Origin: CAG-877 sp963645945
GTDB lineage: Bacteria; Bacillota_I; Bacilli_A; RF39; UBA660
Length of the DNA: 37,019 nucleotides
Assembly: GCA_963645945.1 (NCBI GenBank)
Contig: CAVIUA010000029.1
Coordinates: 1 to 37,019 of the forward strand
Direction of reading: 5' to 3'
The position numbers were made by a program, and so were the translations under genes. The notes under the pieces were generated by a model. It was not told where the DNA came from, did no database searches, and saw nothing but the letters and a program-made list of their open reading frames with translations. Below are positions 15,660 through 23,999 of the stretch, piece by piece (the stretch's first letter is position 1; each line of letters begins with the position of its first letter).

Positions 15660-16343
15660 TTATAATATTGACATAAGTATTAATATTGAATTATGCAACA
15701 TATGAGCAAATACTGAAGTATATACAGTATTTGTTTTATTATACATTAAAGCAAATACAAATCCAAGACAACCATATGGTATTATATATAAATATCCAAT
15801 CATACTACTAGCATTAATAACATGCATACCACCAAAAACTAAAGCCGAAGCTATTGCGAATACCCATTTGTTTTGGAAAACATCTCTAAAACATTTTCTA
15901 AAAACAATTTCTTCAATAAATGGAGCAAGTATACCAGCATCAATTAACATAGCCCAAGGTAATGCACTTATCATACTTTGAACAGCCTGTTCATTCTCAG
16001 CTTGACCTGCGTTAAAAAAAGAACTAATAATAAGATTACTAACCATCATAATTACTAAACCAGTCACCCAGTATTTAACCATGATATCCGTATTCCAAGC
16101 AGCCTTATCTTTAAATATTTTCCATTCAGCTTTTAACTCTTTCCTATATATAAACCAAAGTATCATAACTAAAATAATATTTGAAAAGCAACTCAGTAAT
16201 ACATTTAAAGAACTTGAAATATTGTTTGGATCCAATTTAAATAAATAAATAGGTATTAATTGCAAATAGGCGCTATAATAAAATAATAGAAAAATTAAAA
16301 TTCCTTTTAATAAATATTTAAATATCTTTTTTTTATCTTTCAC
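15660..16343 (-). CDS. CPBP-family intramembrane metalloprotease
   Basis: A 227-residue polytopic protein of the CPBP (CAAX protease and bacteriocin-processing) family, with about six hydrophobic segments. The active-site set is present: EEIVFR at 144-149 (E144, E145, R149), H174 in FGGMH, and H214 with N218 in FAHMLHN. Family members cleave within the membrane and are linked to prenyl-protein processing, bacteriocin immunity or regulated proteolysis. The substrate here is unknown. The GTG start has GGTGAT 5 bases upstream on the minus strand. It is convergent with the preceding gene and divergent from rpsO. Confidence 0.87.
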   Translation of the reverse strand: MKDKKKIFKYLLKGILIFLLFYYSAYLQLIPIYLFKLDPNNISSSLNVLLSCFSNIILVMILWFIYRKELKAEWKIFKDKAAWNTDIMVKYWVTGLVIMMVSNLIISSFFNAGQAENEQAVQSMISALPWAMLIDAGILAPFIEEIVFRKCFRDVFQNKWVFAIASALVFGGMHVINASSMIGYLYIIPYGCLGFVFALMYNKTNTVYTSVFAHMLHNSILILMSIL

Positions 16344-16440
16344 TAAATATCACCATAATAAACATATCATAAAATAAAAGAAAATAAAAGAAATTGACCA
16401 TGAAAGTATTGTAATTTATGTAAATAAGGATGAAAAACAC

Positions 16441-16469
16441 TTGAAAAAGCATATCTTTAATAGTATAAT
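16441..16469 (+). promoter_or_regulatory. Promoter of rpsO-pnp
   Basis: TTGAAA at 16441-16446 and TATAAT at 16464-16469 with exactly 17 bases between them. Confidence 0.85.
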
Positions 16470-16477
16470 ACAATTAC

Positions 16478-16550
16478 TTACCAATTCCCAGTTTGAAGAA
16501 TTTCCGACTTCTTACTTGGTCTTGGCTAATATAATATGAAAGGAAGTGTT
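16478..16550 (+). promoter_or_regulatory. Structured rpsO leader, candidate S15 autoregulatory element
   Basis: The 84-base untranslated leader folds into nested stems: ACCAA (16480-16484) with TTGGT (16516-16520), and inside it GAAG (16495-16498) with CTTC (16508-16511). In several bacterial groups S15 binds its own mRNA leader to repress translation, with unrelated structures in each group. Such a role here is inference. Confidence 0.5.
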
Positions 16551-16553
16551 AAT

Positions 16554-16823
16554 ATGGCATTAACAAAAGAAGAAAAAGCAAAAATTGTTAAAGATTTTGC
16601 AAAGAATGAGAAAGATACAGGTTCTGCAGAAGTACAAATCGCAATTTTAACTAAAGAAATTAACGATTTAACAGAACATTTAAAAGTACATACTCATGAT
16701 TATCATTCACGTAGAGGTCTTTTAAAGAAAGTTGGTCAACGTAGAAATATGTTACAATACTTAGCTAAGAAAGATATTCAAAGTTATCGTGAAGTAATTA
16801 AAAAATTAGGATTAAGAAAGTAG
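16554..16823 (+). CDS. rpsO: 30S ribosomal protein S15
   Basis: An 89-residue primary 16S rRNA-binding protein of the 30S platform. The family signature is complete: DTGSAEVQIAILT, then HLKVHTHDYHSRRGLLKKVG and QRRNMLQYLAKKD. ATG 16554 begins MALTKEEK, as in homologues, with AAAGGAAG upstream; the upstream ATG at 16536 is part of the leader. A terminator or attenuator separates it from pnp. Confidence 0.97.
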   Translation: MALTKEEKAKIVKDFAKNEKDTGSAEVQIAILTKEINDLTEHLKVHTHDYHSRRGLLKKVGQRRNMLQYLAKKDIQSYREVIKKLGLRK

Positions 16824-16850
16824 ACACTTATTTTTAGTGTCTTTTTTTTA
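16822..16850 (+). terminator. Terminator/attenuator between rpsO and pnp
   Basis: AGACACT (16822-16828) pairs with AGTGTCT (16836-16842), followed by eight Ts. pnp has no clear promoter of its own, so read-through probably supplies it. Confidence 0.8.
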
Positions 16851-16870
16851 GAAAGTTTTGAGGTGTTTTA

Positions 16871-19039
16871 ATGAAGAAAAAAGTATTTGAATTAGATTTT
16901 CATGGCCGTAAAATTATAGTTGAACATGGAGAATTAGCTAAACAAGCAGATGGAGCCGTATTAGTTAGATACAATGATACTGTAGTCTTAACTGCTGCTG
17001 TAGTAAGTAAATCTGTAAACTTATTATCAGATTTCTTCCCATTAACTGTAAATTATCAAGAAAAACTATATTCAGTAGGTAAGATTCCAGGAGGATTCAT
17101 AAAAAGAGAAGGTCGTCCTTCAGAAGCCGCAACTTTAGCCGCTAGAATGATTGATAGACCAATGAGACCATTATTTCCAGAAGGATTTAAAAATGAAGTA
17201 CAAGTTATCTCAACAGTTTTATCAGTAGACCAAGACTGTTCACCAGAGTTAACAGCAATGCTAGCTTCATCTCTTGCTGTTAGTATTTCAAAGATCCCAT
17301 TTAATGGACCAATTGCTGGAGTAAAAGTAGGCCGTGTAGATGGTAAATTTGTAATCAACCCAACTCCAGAACAATTAGAAAGATCAGAATTAGATCTAAC
17401 AGTAGCTGGAACAAAAGACGCTATCAACATGGTAGAATCAAGTGCTAAACAAGTACCTGAAGATATTATGCTAGAAGCTTTAATGTTTGGACATAAAGCC
17501 GTAAAAGAATTAATAAAATTCGAAGAGAAAATCATTAAAGAAATTGGTGAAGAGAAGATGGAATATGAAACTCTAACACCAGATGAAGAAATGATTGAAA
17601 GAGTTAAGTCTCTCGCAACTAAAAAAATGGATAAGGCTTTACGTATAAAAGATAAACTTAAAAAATATGCCGCAATAGATGAAGTTAAAGAAGAAGTAAT
17701 AGATATCTATACAAAAGAAAATGAAGATATTTTAAAAGAACAAGAGTTAAAAGAATTACTTGCTAAAGTAAACATCGTTTTATCAGATATTGAATATCAA
17801 TTATTTAGAAGTATCGTTGTTAAAGAAAAAAAACGTGCTGATGGACGTAAAATGGATGAGATAAGACCATTATCAACAGGTATTGATTTATTACCAAGGA
17901 CTCATGGTTCAGCTTTATTTACAAGAGGTGAAACACAAGCTCTTTCGATAACTACACTAGGTGCTTTAGGAGAACATCAAATAATTGATGGTCTAAGTCT
18001 AGAAGATCAAAAGAGATTTATGTTACATTACAACTTCCCACAATTCTCAGTAGGTGAAACAGGACGTTATGGTGCACCTGGAAGAAGAGAAATTGGACAT
18101 GGCGCTTTAGGTGAAAAAGCTTTAGCGCAAGTAATTCCATCTGAAGATGAGTTCCCATATACAATTCGTGTTGTATCAGAAATATTAGAATCAAACGGCT
18201 CATCATCACAAGCATCAATTTGTGCCGGATGTATGTCATTAATGGCTGCTGGTGTTCCAATAAAAGCTCCTGTAGCTGGAATTGCCATGGGATTAATTAC
18301 TCATGAAGATGATTATACAATTCTAACAGATATTCAAGGTATGGAAGACCATTTAGGAGACATGGACTTTAAAGTTGCTGGAACTAAAGATGGTATTACA
18401 GCTTTACAAATGGATATAAAAATAAAAGGTATTACTGAAGAAATCTTAAAAGAAGCCTTAGCTCAAGCTAAAAAAGCTCGTCTAGAAATCTTAAAAGTAA
18501 TTGCTAAACAAATAAAAGAACCTAGAAAAGAAGTTTCAAAATATGCACCAAAGATGGAAACATTTATGATTAATCCAGCTAAGATAAAAGATGTTATTGG
18601 TCGTGGTGGAGAAACAATAACAAAAATAATTTGTGAAGCATCAAATGTTACAGAAGTAACAAACGTAAATGCTGTTAAAGTAGACTTAGAAGATGATGGA
18701 CGCGTAGTAATTTATCATACAGACCGTGATATCATTAATAAAACAAAAGAAATGATTGAGTCAATTGTTCGTGAAGTAGAAGTTGGAAAAATCTATGAAG
18801 CAAAAGTCGTAAAAATAGAAGACTTTGGTTGCTTTGTACAATTATGGCCAGGCTGTGAAGGACTAGTTCATGTATCACAACTTGCCGACACAAGAGTAGA
18901 TAAAGTTGAAGATGTTGTTAAAATAGGTGATGAAATAATTGTCAAAGCCCTAGGACCAGATAAAAAGGGTCGTCAAAACTTCTCAAGAAAAGATGCTCTA
19001 CCAAAAAAAGACACAAAGAAAAAGAAAACTGATAAATAA
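16871..19039 (+). CDS. pnp: Polyribonucleotide nucleotidyltransferase (PNPase)
   Basis: A 722-residue phosphorolytic 3'-5' exoribonuclease central to mRNA decay. The order is standard: a first RNase PH domain (GGFIKREGRPSE), a helical linker, a second RNase PH domain (SALFTRGETQAL, then QFSVGETG and GRREIGHGALGEKAL), a KH domain near 566-625 (MINPAKIKDVIGRGGETI), and an S1 domain near 637-705 (GKIYEAKVVKIEDFGCFVQL). The length is normal. GAGGTG precedes ATG 16871. Confidence 0.97.
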   Translation: MKKKVFELDFHGRKIIVEHGELAKQADGAVLVRYNDTVVLTAAVVSKSVNLLSDFFPLTVNYQEKLYSVGKIPGGFIKREGRPSEAATLAARMIDRPMRPLFPEGFKNEVQVISTVLSVDQDCSPELTAMLASSLAVSISKIPFNGPIAGVKVGRVDGKFVINPTPEQLERSELDLTVAGTKDAINMVESSAKQVPEDIMLEALMFGHKAVKELIKFEEKIIKEIGEEKMEYETLTPDEEMIERVKSLATKKMDKALRIKDKLKKYAAIDEVKEEVIDIYTKENEDILKEQELKELLAKVNIVLSDIEYQLFRSIVVKEKKRADGRKMDEIRPLSTGIDLLPRTHGSALFTRGETQALSITTLGALGEHQIIDGLSLEDQKRFMLHYNFPQFSVGETGRYGAPGRREIGHGALGEKALAQVIPSEDEFPYTIRVVSEILESNGSSSQASICAGCMSLMAAGVPIKAPVAGIAMGLITHEDDYTILTDIQGMEDHLGDMDFKVAGTKDGITALQMDIKIKGITEEILKEALAQAKKARLEILKVIAKQIKEPRKEVSKYAPKMETFMINPAKIKDVIGRGGETITKIICEASNVTEVTNVNAVKVDLEDDGRVVIYHTDRDIINKTKEMIESIVREVEVGKIYEAKVVKIEDFGCFVQLWPGCEGLVHVSQLADTRVDKVEDVVKIGDEIIVKALGPDKKGRQNFSRKDALPKKDTKKKKTDK

Positions 19040-19043
19040 GACT

Positions 19044-19070
19044 AAAAAAGTTCAATTTGAACTTTTTTTT
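19044..19070 (+). terminator. Terminator after pnp
   Basis: AAAAAAGTTCA (19044-19054) pairs with TGAACTTTTTT (19058-19068) around a 3-base loop, ending in eight Ts. Confidence 0.85.
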
Positions 19071-19093
19071 CATATACTAGACTAGGTGATTAT

Positions 19094-19957
19094 ATGAATA
19101 AGAAAAAGTTTATTCAAGTAATAAGTGTTACACTTTTAATGTTATTTAGTTTCTTTTATACAAATAAATCAATTGAATTAATCCGTGAAAATGATCCTAT
19201 AATGAAACAAATAAGAAAAACAAATACAAGGTATAAAATAGAACCAGTAAATGCTACCATAATAGGAAATAAAATAATACCAGGAAAGTCAGGTAAAGAA
19301 ATTGACTATCAAAAAACGTATACTAAAATGAAAAAATATGGTGCTTACAATGAAGTCTTAACTGTTTTAAAAGAAATAGAACCAGCTATTTCTGTTAATG
19401 ATTATTATGACAAGTACATTGTTCAAGGAAATGCCGAAAGTAAAAACGTTTCTCTTGTTTTTAAAACCGATACAACGTCAAACTTATTATCAATTTTAAA
19501 TATATTAAATCAGAAAAATATCCTTGCAACTTTTTTTGTTGACGGACTACTTTTAGAAAATAATACCTCACTTTTTGAAACCATGACTCAAAATAATCAT
19601 GAATTAGAAATTTTAAGTTACGATAATAAGTATGACGAAATTTATTTTGATAGTGCCCTAAATTATCTATCTTCTATTACTAAGAAAGAAGGTAAATATT
19701 GTTACGCAGAATATGATCAAAAAGAAGTAATTGAACTATGTTCAAAATTAAAACTACATACTATAATACCAACTATAAAAACAACAACTATGCCATACAA
19801 AGAAATAAAAGATAAACTCTATAATTCTGCTATCATATCTCTACCTTTATCAAATATAACAGTAGGACAGCTTCCAGCCATAATAGACTACATAAAGCAA
19901 AAAGGGTACACATTTTTAAGTCTAGAAGCATTGCTAAGTGAAAATGATGAAAAATAA
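19094..19957 (+). CDS. Membrane-anchored polysaccharide deacetylase-like protein lacking the catalytic motif
   Basis: A 287-residue protein with one N-terminal hydrophobic segment (about 6-22), so anchored and facing outward. Residues about 118-280 look like a NodB deacetylase fold: VSLVFKTDTTS, then LLSILNILNQ, then ILATFFVDG at 143-151. Active enzymes read T-F-D-D-G-P at the first position; here it is VFKTDT (122-127), so the catalytic Asp and metal Asp pattern is lost. The H-x-x-x-H motif after the FFV strand is also not visible. It is probably a non-catalytic relative, perhaps binding glycans, or acts through other residues. GGTGAT precedes ATG 19094. Confidence 0.65.
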   Translation: MNKKKFIQVISVTLLMLFSFFYTNKSIELIRENDPIMKQIRKTNTRYKIEPVNATIIGNKIIPGKSGKEIDYQKTYTKMKKYGAYNEVLTVLKEIEPAISVNDYYDKYIVQGNAESKNVSLVFKTDTTSNLLSILNILNQKNILATFFVDGLLLENNTSLFETMTQNNHELEILSYDNKYDEIYFDSALNYLSSITKKEGKYCYAEYDQKEVIELCSKLKLHTIIPTIKTTTMPYKEIKDKLYNSAIISLPLSNITVGQLPAIIDYIKQKGYTFLSLEALLSENDEK

Positions 19958-19978
19958 ATATTGATACTAAAACATCTT

Positions 19979-20003
19979 AAAAAGGAAAAAACCTCTTTTT
20001 TTC
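19979..20003 (+). terminator. Possible terminator before smc
   Basis: AAAAAGG at 19979-19985 pairs imperfectly with CCTCTTTTT after a six-A loop, followed by more Ts. The stem is short. Confidence 0.45.
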
Positions 20004-20071
20004 TTTGTATATAAAGAAATTCTTGTCTAACAAATTGATTTATAGTATACTTATTAATAGGGTGAAAGTGT

Positions 20072-23026
20072 ATGTACTTAAAAGAAATAATCACTACTGG
20101 ATTTAAATCCTTTGCTGATAAATTGGATATAAAACTAGATGATAAAATAACTTGTATTGTTGGACCTAATGGCTCAGGAAAGAGTAATGTTGTAGACGCT
20201 GTTCGTTGGGTATTAGGTGAACAATCAGTAAAATCTCTTCGTGGCGAAGGTTCTATGAGCGACGTAATATTCTCTGGTAGTAAAAGTCGTAATCCATTAA
20301 ATGTAGCTAGTGTTGAATTAATATTTGATAATAATGATCATTTTTTAAATATACCATACACTGAAATATCAATAAAAAGAAAAGTGTACCGCACAGGAGA
20401 AAATGAATATTTTCTTAATGGCGAAAAATGTCGTTTGAAGGACATAACTAATTTATTATTAGATACTGGATTAGGTAAAGAGTCATTTAATATTATCTCT
20501 CAAGGTGAAGTAGATAAGATTCTTAGTAATTCACCAAGTGACAGGAGAGTTATTTTTGAAGAAGCAGCTGGAGTCTTAAAATACAAAAAAAGAAAAGAAG
20601 AAGCCCTAAGAAAACTAGATAGAACTCACAATAACCTAGACCGCGTTAATGATATAATTTCCGAATTAGCTGTTCAAGTAGAACCATTGAAAGAACAAAG
20701 TGAAAAGGCCAAAGAATATCTAGAAAATAAAAAAGGACTAGATAACTATGAAGTAGCTTTACTAGCTTATGATATTGCTTCATGTAACCAAAAACTGCAA
20801 CAGTCCAAAGAAGAAAAAGAAAAAGTAGATAAAGAAATAATTACTCTTTCAAGTGAAAACTCTAAAACAGATGTTTCTACTTTAGAAGACAGTAACAAAC
20901 TTGAAAAACTAGAAAAAGAAAAGGCTAGTCTAAATAGTGAATTATTAACAGTGACGCAAGAAGTTGAAAAAATAAATGGTGAGAAAAATCTTTTAAAAGA
21001 ACGTAGTAAAACAACAAAAGAAGAAGACGAAATAAAAGAAGAAATAAGAAGCGTTCTAGAGAAAAAAAGTGAACTACAAGGAAACATAAATTTAATTACT
21101 GAAGAAATTAAAAATATAACAGAAGAAGCTAGACATCAAGACCAAAAAGCAACTTCTCTAAACAAAGAAATAGCTACTATGAAGTCTAAAAGAAACTTAT
21201 TAAACTCTGAGTATTCTCAAAATGATCGAAACCTAATTAGTCTTGGTCATCAAATTGCTTCATTAAAAAATGAAATAGAAGAGTCAACTGATTTACCAAG
21301 TAGTGTTAGAACCATTTTAAAATCAACAAGTTTAACTGGTATTCATAACACTATCGGTAACATTATAAATATAGAAGATGAATATGTAAAAGCCTTAAAT
21401 GTAGCCTCAGCTGCTAATAAAAACTTTATAATTACAACAGATGAAGAAAGCGCTAAAGCCGCAATTAACTACTTAAAAGATAATCATTTAGGTCGAGCAA
21501 CATTCTTTCCTATGAACGTTATAAAAGAACGTAATGTTGATGAGGCAACGCTTAGTCTAATTAAATCATCCCCTGATTTTATAGCGATACTAAGTGATTT
21601 AATAACTTATAATAAAAAATATGAAAATATTATCAAAAATCAATTTGGAAACATCATAATTTCTAAAGATATAGATTCAGCCAATAGACTAAGTAGAACA
21701 ATAAAAAATCGCTACAAAATTATCACTTTAGAAGGAGACGTTATCAACATTGGCGGTTCTATGACCGGTGGTTCTTTAAATAAAACAAGAAGTTCAATTA
21801 TTATAAAACAAGAGTTAAAATACAAAGAAGAAAAAGAACAAATTATAAAAAATGAACTAGAAAAAATTAAAACAGAACTAGAAAAACTAAACACTATAAT
21901 TTCTGAACTAGAAGAAAAAAATTATCAAATAACTAAAGAAAAAGTATCTTTAGCGGAAATTTACAATAATAAAAATAACGAATTATCTAAACAAAAAGAA
22001 ATCTTAGTAAACATTGAAAAAGACTGGGAAAGTTTAGAAGCAATTAGTAGTAACAATGTATCTTCTAAAGAACAAGAATTAATCAAACTCTTCCATGAAA
22101 TGAATTCTAAAAAGGAACAATTACTATTAAGCATAAAATCAAAAACAAAAGAAATAGAAGAATTAAAGACAAAAATAGAAGAAAATCAAGCTACTTATAA
22201 ATTGAAAAATTCTACTTTAAGAAATCTAGAAAAAACATCGAGAGACTTAGAAATTACAATTAATAGATTAGATGTTAAAATAGATAATATGTTAAATATT
22301 TTATCTGAAGACTATGAACTTACTTTTGAAAAAGCTCAAAGTAATTATAAACTTGATATAGAACCAGAAGAAGCAAGAATAAAAGTAAATACATATCGAG
22401 CTAATATTAAAAAAATAGGAATGGTTAATATTTCCGCAATAGAAGAGTATGAAAGAGTAAATACCAGATATAGTTTCTTAACAAATCAAAGAGAAGACCT
22501 ACTAAAAGCTGAAAATACATTACTTGAAATTATGAATGAAATGGATGATGTTATGAAAGAAGAATTTAAAACTACTTTCTTAGCCATCCAAACAGAATTC
22601 CAAAAAGTATTTAAAGAATTATTCTCTGGTGGACAAGCAACTTTAAAACTAACAGATCCTAAAGATATGTTAACAACAGGTGTAGAAATTGTTGCCTCAC
22701 CTCCAGGTAAAAAACTAACTACCATTTCCTTATTATCAGGTGGCGAAAAAACTCTAACCGCAATATCATTATTATTCGCTATATTAAATGTTAGAAGTGT
22801 ACCATTCTGTTTATTTGATGAAGTAGAAGCTGCTCTAGATGAAGCAAATGTATCAGGATTTGGTAAATACTTAGATCATTATCGTGATAAAACTCAATTC
22901 TTAATAATTACACATAAAAAGAAAACTATGGAATACGCCAATACTCTATATGGAATAACTATGCAAGAATCAGGTGTTTCAAAACTAGTTAGTGTAAAAT
23001 TAACCGATAGAGAAGAAGTAGTATAA
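20072..23026 (+). CDS. smc: Chromosome segregation ATPase SMC, shortened
   Basis: A 984-residue SMC subunit of bacterial condensin. Walker A GPNGSGKSN starts at residue 31; the coiled coil runs from about 165. The hinge lies near 405-535 (GIHNTIGNIINI, then ALNVASAANKNFIIT, and the GGSMTGG turn). The second coil follows, then the signature LSGGEK at 888-893 and Walker B CLFDE at 913-917. Heads and hinge are complete. The usual length is about 1,150-1,190 residues, and the missing 170-200 come from both coil arms, so the rod would be shorter. A GGGTGAAAG site precedes ATG 20072. ScpA, ScpB and FtsY are not in the window. Confidence 0.94.
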   Translation: MYLKEIITTGFKSFADKLDIKLDDKITCIVGPNGSGKSNVVDAVRWVLGEQSVKSLRGEGSMSDVIFSGSKSRNPLNVASVELIFDNNDHFLNIPYTEISIKRKVYRTGENEYFLNGEKCRLKDITNLLLDTGLGKESFNIISQGEVDKILSNSPSDRRVIFEEAAGVLKYKKRKEEALRKLDRTHNNLDRVNDIISELAVQVEPLKEQSEKAKEYLENKKGLDNYEVALLAYDIASCNQKLQQSKEEKEKVDKEIITLSSENSKTDVSTLEDSNKLEKLEKEKASLNSELLTVTQEVEKINGEKNLLKERSKTTKEEDEIKEEIRSVLEKKSELQGNINLITEEIKNITEEARHQDQKATSLNKEIATMKSKRNLLNSEYSQNDRNLISLGHQIASLKNEIEESTDLPSSVRTILKSTSLTGIHNTIGNIINIEDEYVKALNVASAANKNFIITTDEESAKAAINYLKDNHLGRATFFPMNVIKERNVDEATLSLIKSSPDFIAILSDLITYNKKYENIIKNQFGNIIISKDIDSANRLSRTIKNRYKIITLEGDVINIGGSMTGGSLNKTRSSIIIKQELKYKEEKEQIIKNELEKIKTELEKLNTIISELEEKNYQITKEKVSLAEIYNNKNNELSKQKEILVNIEKDWESLEAISSNNVSSKEQELIKLFHEMNSKKEQLLLSIKSKTKEIEELKTKIEENQATYKLKNSTLRNLEKTSRDLEITINRLDVKIDNMLNILSEDYELTFEKAQSNYKLDIEPEEARIKVNTYRANIKKIGMVNISAIEEYERVNTRYSFLTNQREDLLKAENTLLEIMNEMDDVMKEEFKTTFLAIQTEFQKVFKELFSGGQATLKLTDPKDMLTTGVEIVASPPGKKLTTISLLSGGEKTLTAISLLFAILNVRSVPFCLFDEVEAALDEANVSGFGKYLDHYRDKTQFLIITHKKKTMEYANTLYGITMQESGVSKLVSVKLTDREEVV

Positions 23027-23028
23027 AA

Positions 23029-23060
23029 AAAGACTAGATGGCACGCATCTCGTCTTTTCC
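23029..23060. terminator. Bidirectional hairpin between smc and def
   Basis: 12-base arms 23029-23040 and 23046-23057 pair with one mismatch (AAAGAC...GTCTTT outside, AGATG...CATCT inside). The stem overlaps the last codons of def on the minus strand. Confidence 0.7.
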
Positions 23061-23582
23061 TTTATAAGGATCTTTTTTATCAATATGGTCAGTAAACATA
23101 ATTCCATTTAAATGATCAAGTTCATGTTGCATCGCAATAGCTAACTCCTCACGAGCTCTTACATGTATTTTCTTTCCTTCCATATCATAAGCTTCCATTG
23201 TAACTCTTGCAAATCTAGGAACAATTCCTTCAACAGGTCTGTTAACACTAAGACAACCTTCACCAAGTTCTACATAAATTTTTTCTAAAGAGTTACTAAT
23301 GATTTTTGGATTTATTAAAATATAAGTTTCAAATTCACCTTCATCAATTTCATTAACTACAACAAAGTATCTTTTTAAAACACCAAGTTGGACAGCAGCC
23401 ATACCCATACCAGGACGTAAATCATACTTTTCTGCTAATTCTTCAATTTGACTATCATGTAAATACTTAATCATTGTATTAATTAAATCTTTATCTTTTT
23501 GAGTTAAAGGAAATTCTACTTCTTTGCTAACTTGTCTAAGACGTTTATCCTTTTCATCTAAAATATCCTTGGTCTTTAACAT
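23034..23582 (-). CDS. def: Peptide deformylase
   Basis: A 182-residue metal hydrolase that removes the N-formyl group from new proteins. All three motifs are present: GMGMAAVQ at 58-65 (G-x-G-x-A-A-x-Q), EGCLS at 108-112 (metal-binding Cys110), and HELDH at 153-157 (catalytic Glu154). ATG at 23582 (minus strand) has GAGGTGGAG upstream. It is convergent with smc. The length suits the Gram-positive type 2 enzymes. Confidence 0.96.
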   Translation of the reverse strand: MLKTKDILDEKDKRLRQVSKEVEFPLTQKDKDLINTMIKYLHDSQIEELAEKYDLRPGMGMAAVQLGVLKRYFVVVNEIDEGEFETYILINPKIISNSLEKIYVELGEGCLSVNRPVEGIVPRFARVTMEAYDMEGKKIHVRAREELAIAMQHELDHLNGIMFTDHIDKKDPYKGKDEMRAI

Positions 23583-23660
23583 ACTACTCCACCTCGCACT
23601 GCATATATTTTAACAAAAAAAGCAAAAAAAATAAAGTCTAACTTACAAATACCCAAATAA

Positions 23661-23687
23661 AAACGTATAAGGAGAACTTATACGTTT
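23661..23687 (-). terminator. Terminator after the YjcZ-like gene
   Basis: AAACGTATAAG (23661-23671) and CTTATACGTTT (23677-23687) form a perfect 11-bp stem with a 5-base loop. On the minus strand it follows the small gene's stop by 3 bases and ends in TTTTTATTT. Confidence 0.85.
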
Positions 23688-23690
23688 AAC

Positions 23691-23855
23691 TTATGCTGAA
23701 AAACGAGTGCCAATTACGATTACTAATAATATAAATAAAACTAAAATAATAGCATAAGTTGAGTTATTATTACCAGTATTATAAACTGGATAATAAGGAA
23801 CTTGATAACCAGTTTGATTAGAACAACATCCTGAACCTCCACCGTAATAATACAT
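23691..23855 (-). CDS. Small YjcZ-like membrane protein, 54 residues
   Basis: A short gene that length filters miss. It begins MYYYGGGSGCCSNQ, has a Tyr/Pro/Asn-rich middle, and ends in one hydrophobic helix (AIILVLFILLVIVIG) plus RFSA. The Gly/Tyr-rich start followed by a C-terminal ILVLFILLVIVIG helix is the pattern of the YjcZ/SscA family of tiny membrane proteins, some of which act in Bacillus sporulation. The ribosome binding site AAGGAGG at 23863-23869 with 8-base spacing is ideal, and a perfect terminator follows the stop. The gene is therefore very likely expressed alone. Whether this organism sporulates cannot be told. The Cys-Cys pair near the start is notable. Confidence 0.85.
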   Translation of the reverse strand: MYYYGGGSGCCSNQTGYQVPYYPVYNTGNNNSTYAIILVLFILLVIVIGTRFSA

Positions 23856-23999
23856 AGCTAAAGCCTCCTTTTCTTAATCTATTATAAAATATGTAAATTG
23901 ACAAAATATGTTAATAAAACTAACCTATAATATAATTAATTAGAATTATTTTAATAAATTATGTTATTATTATATTATATTGGAAGGATGTAAAAAAGT

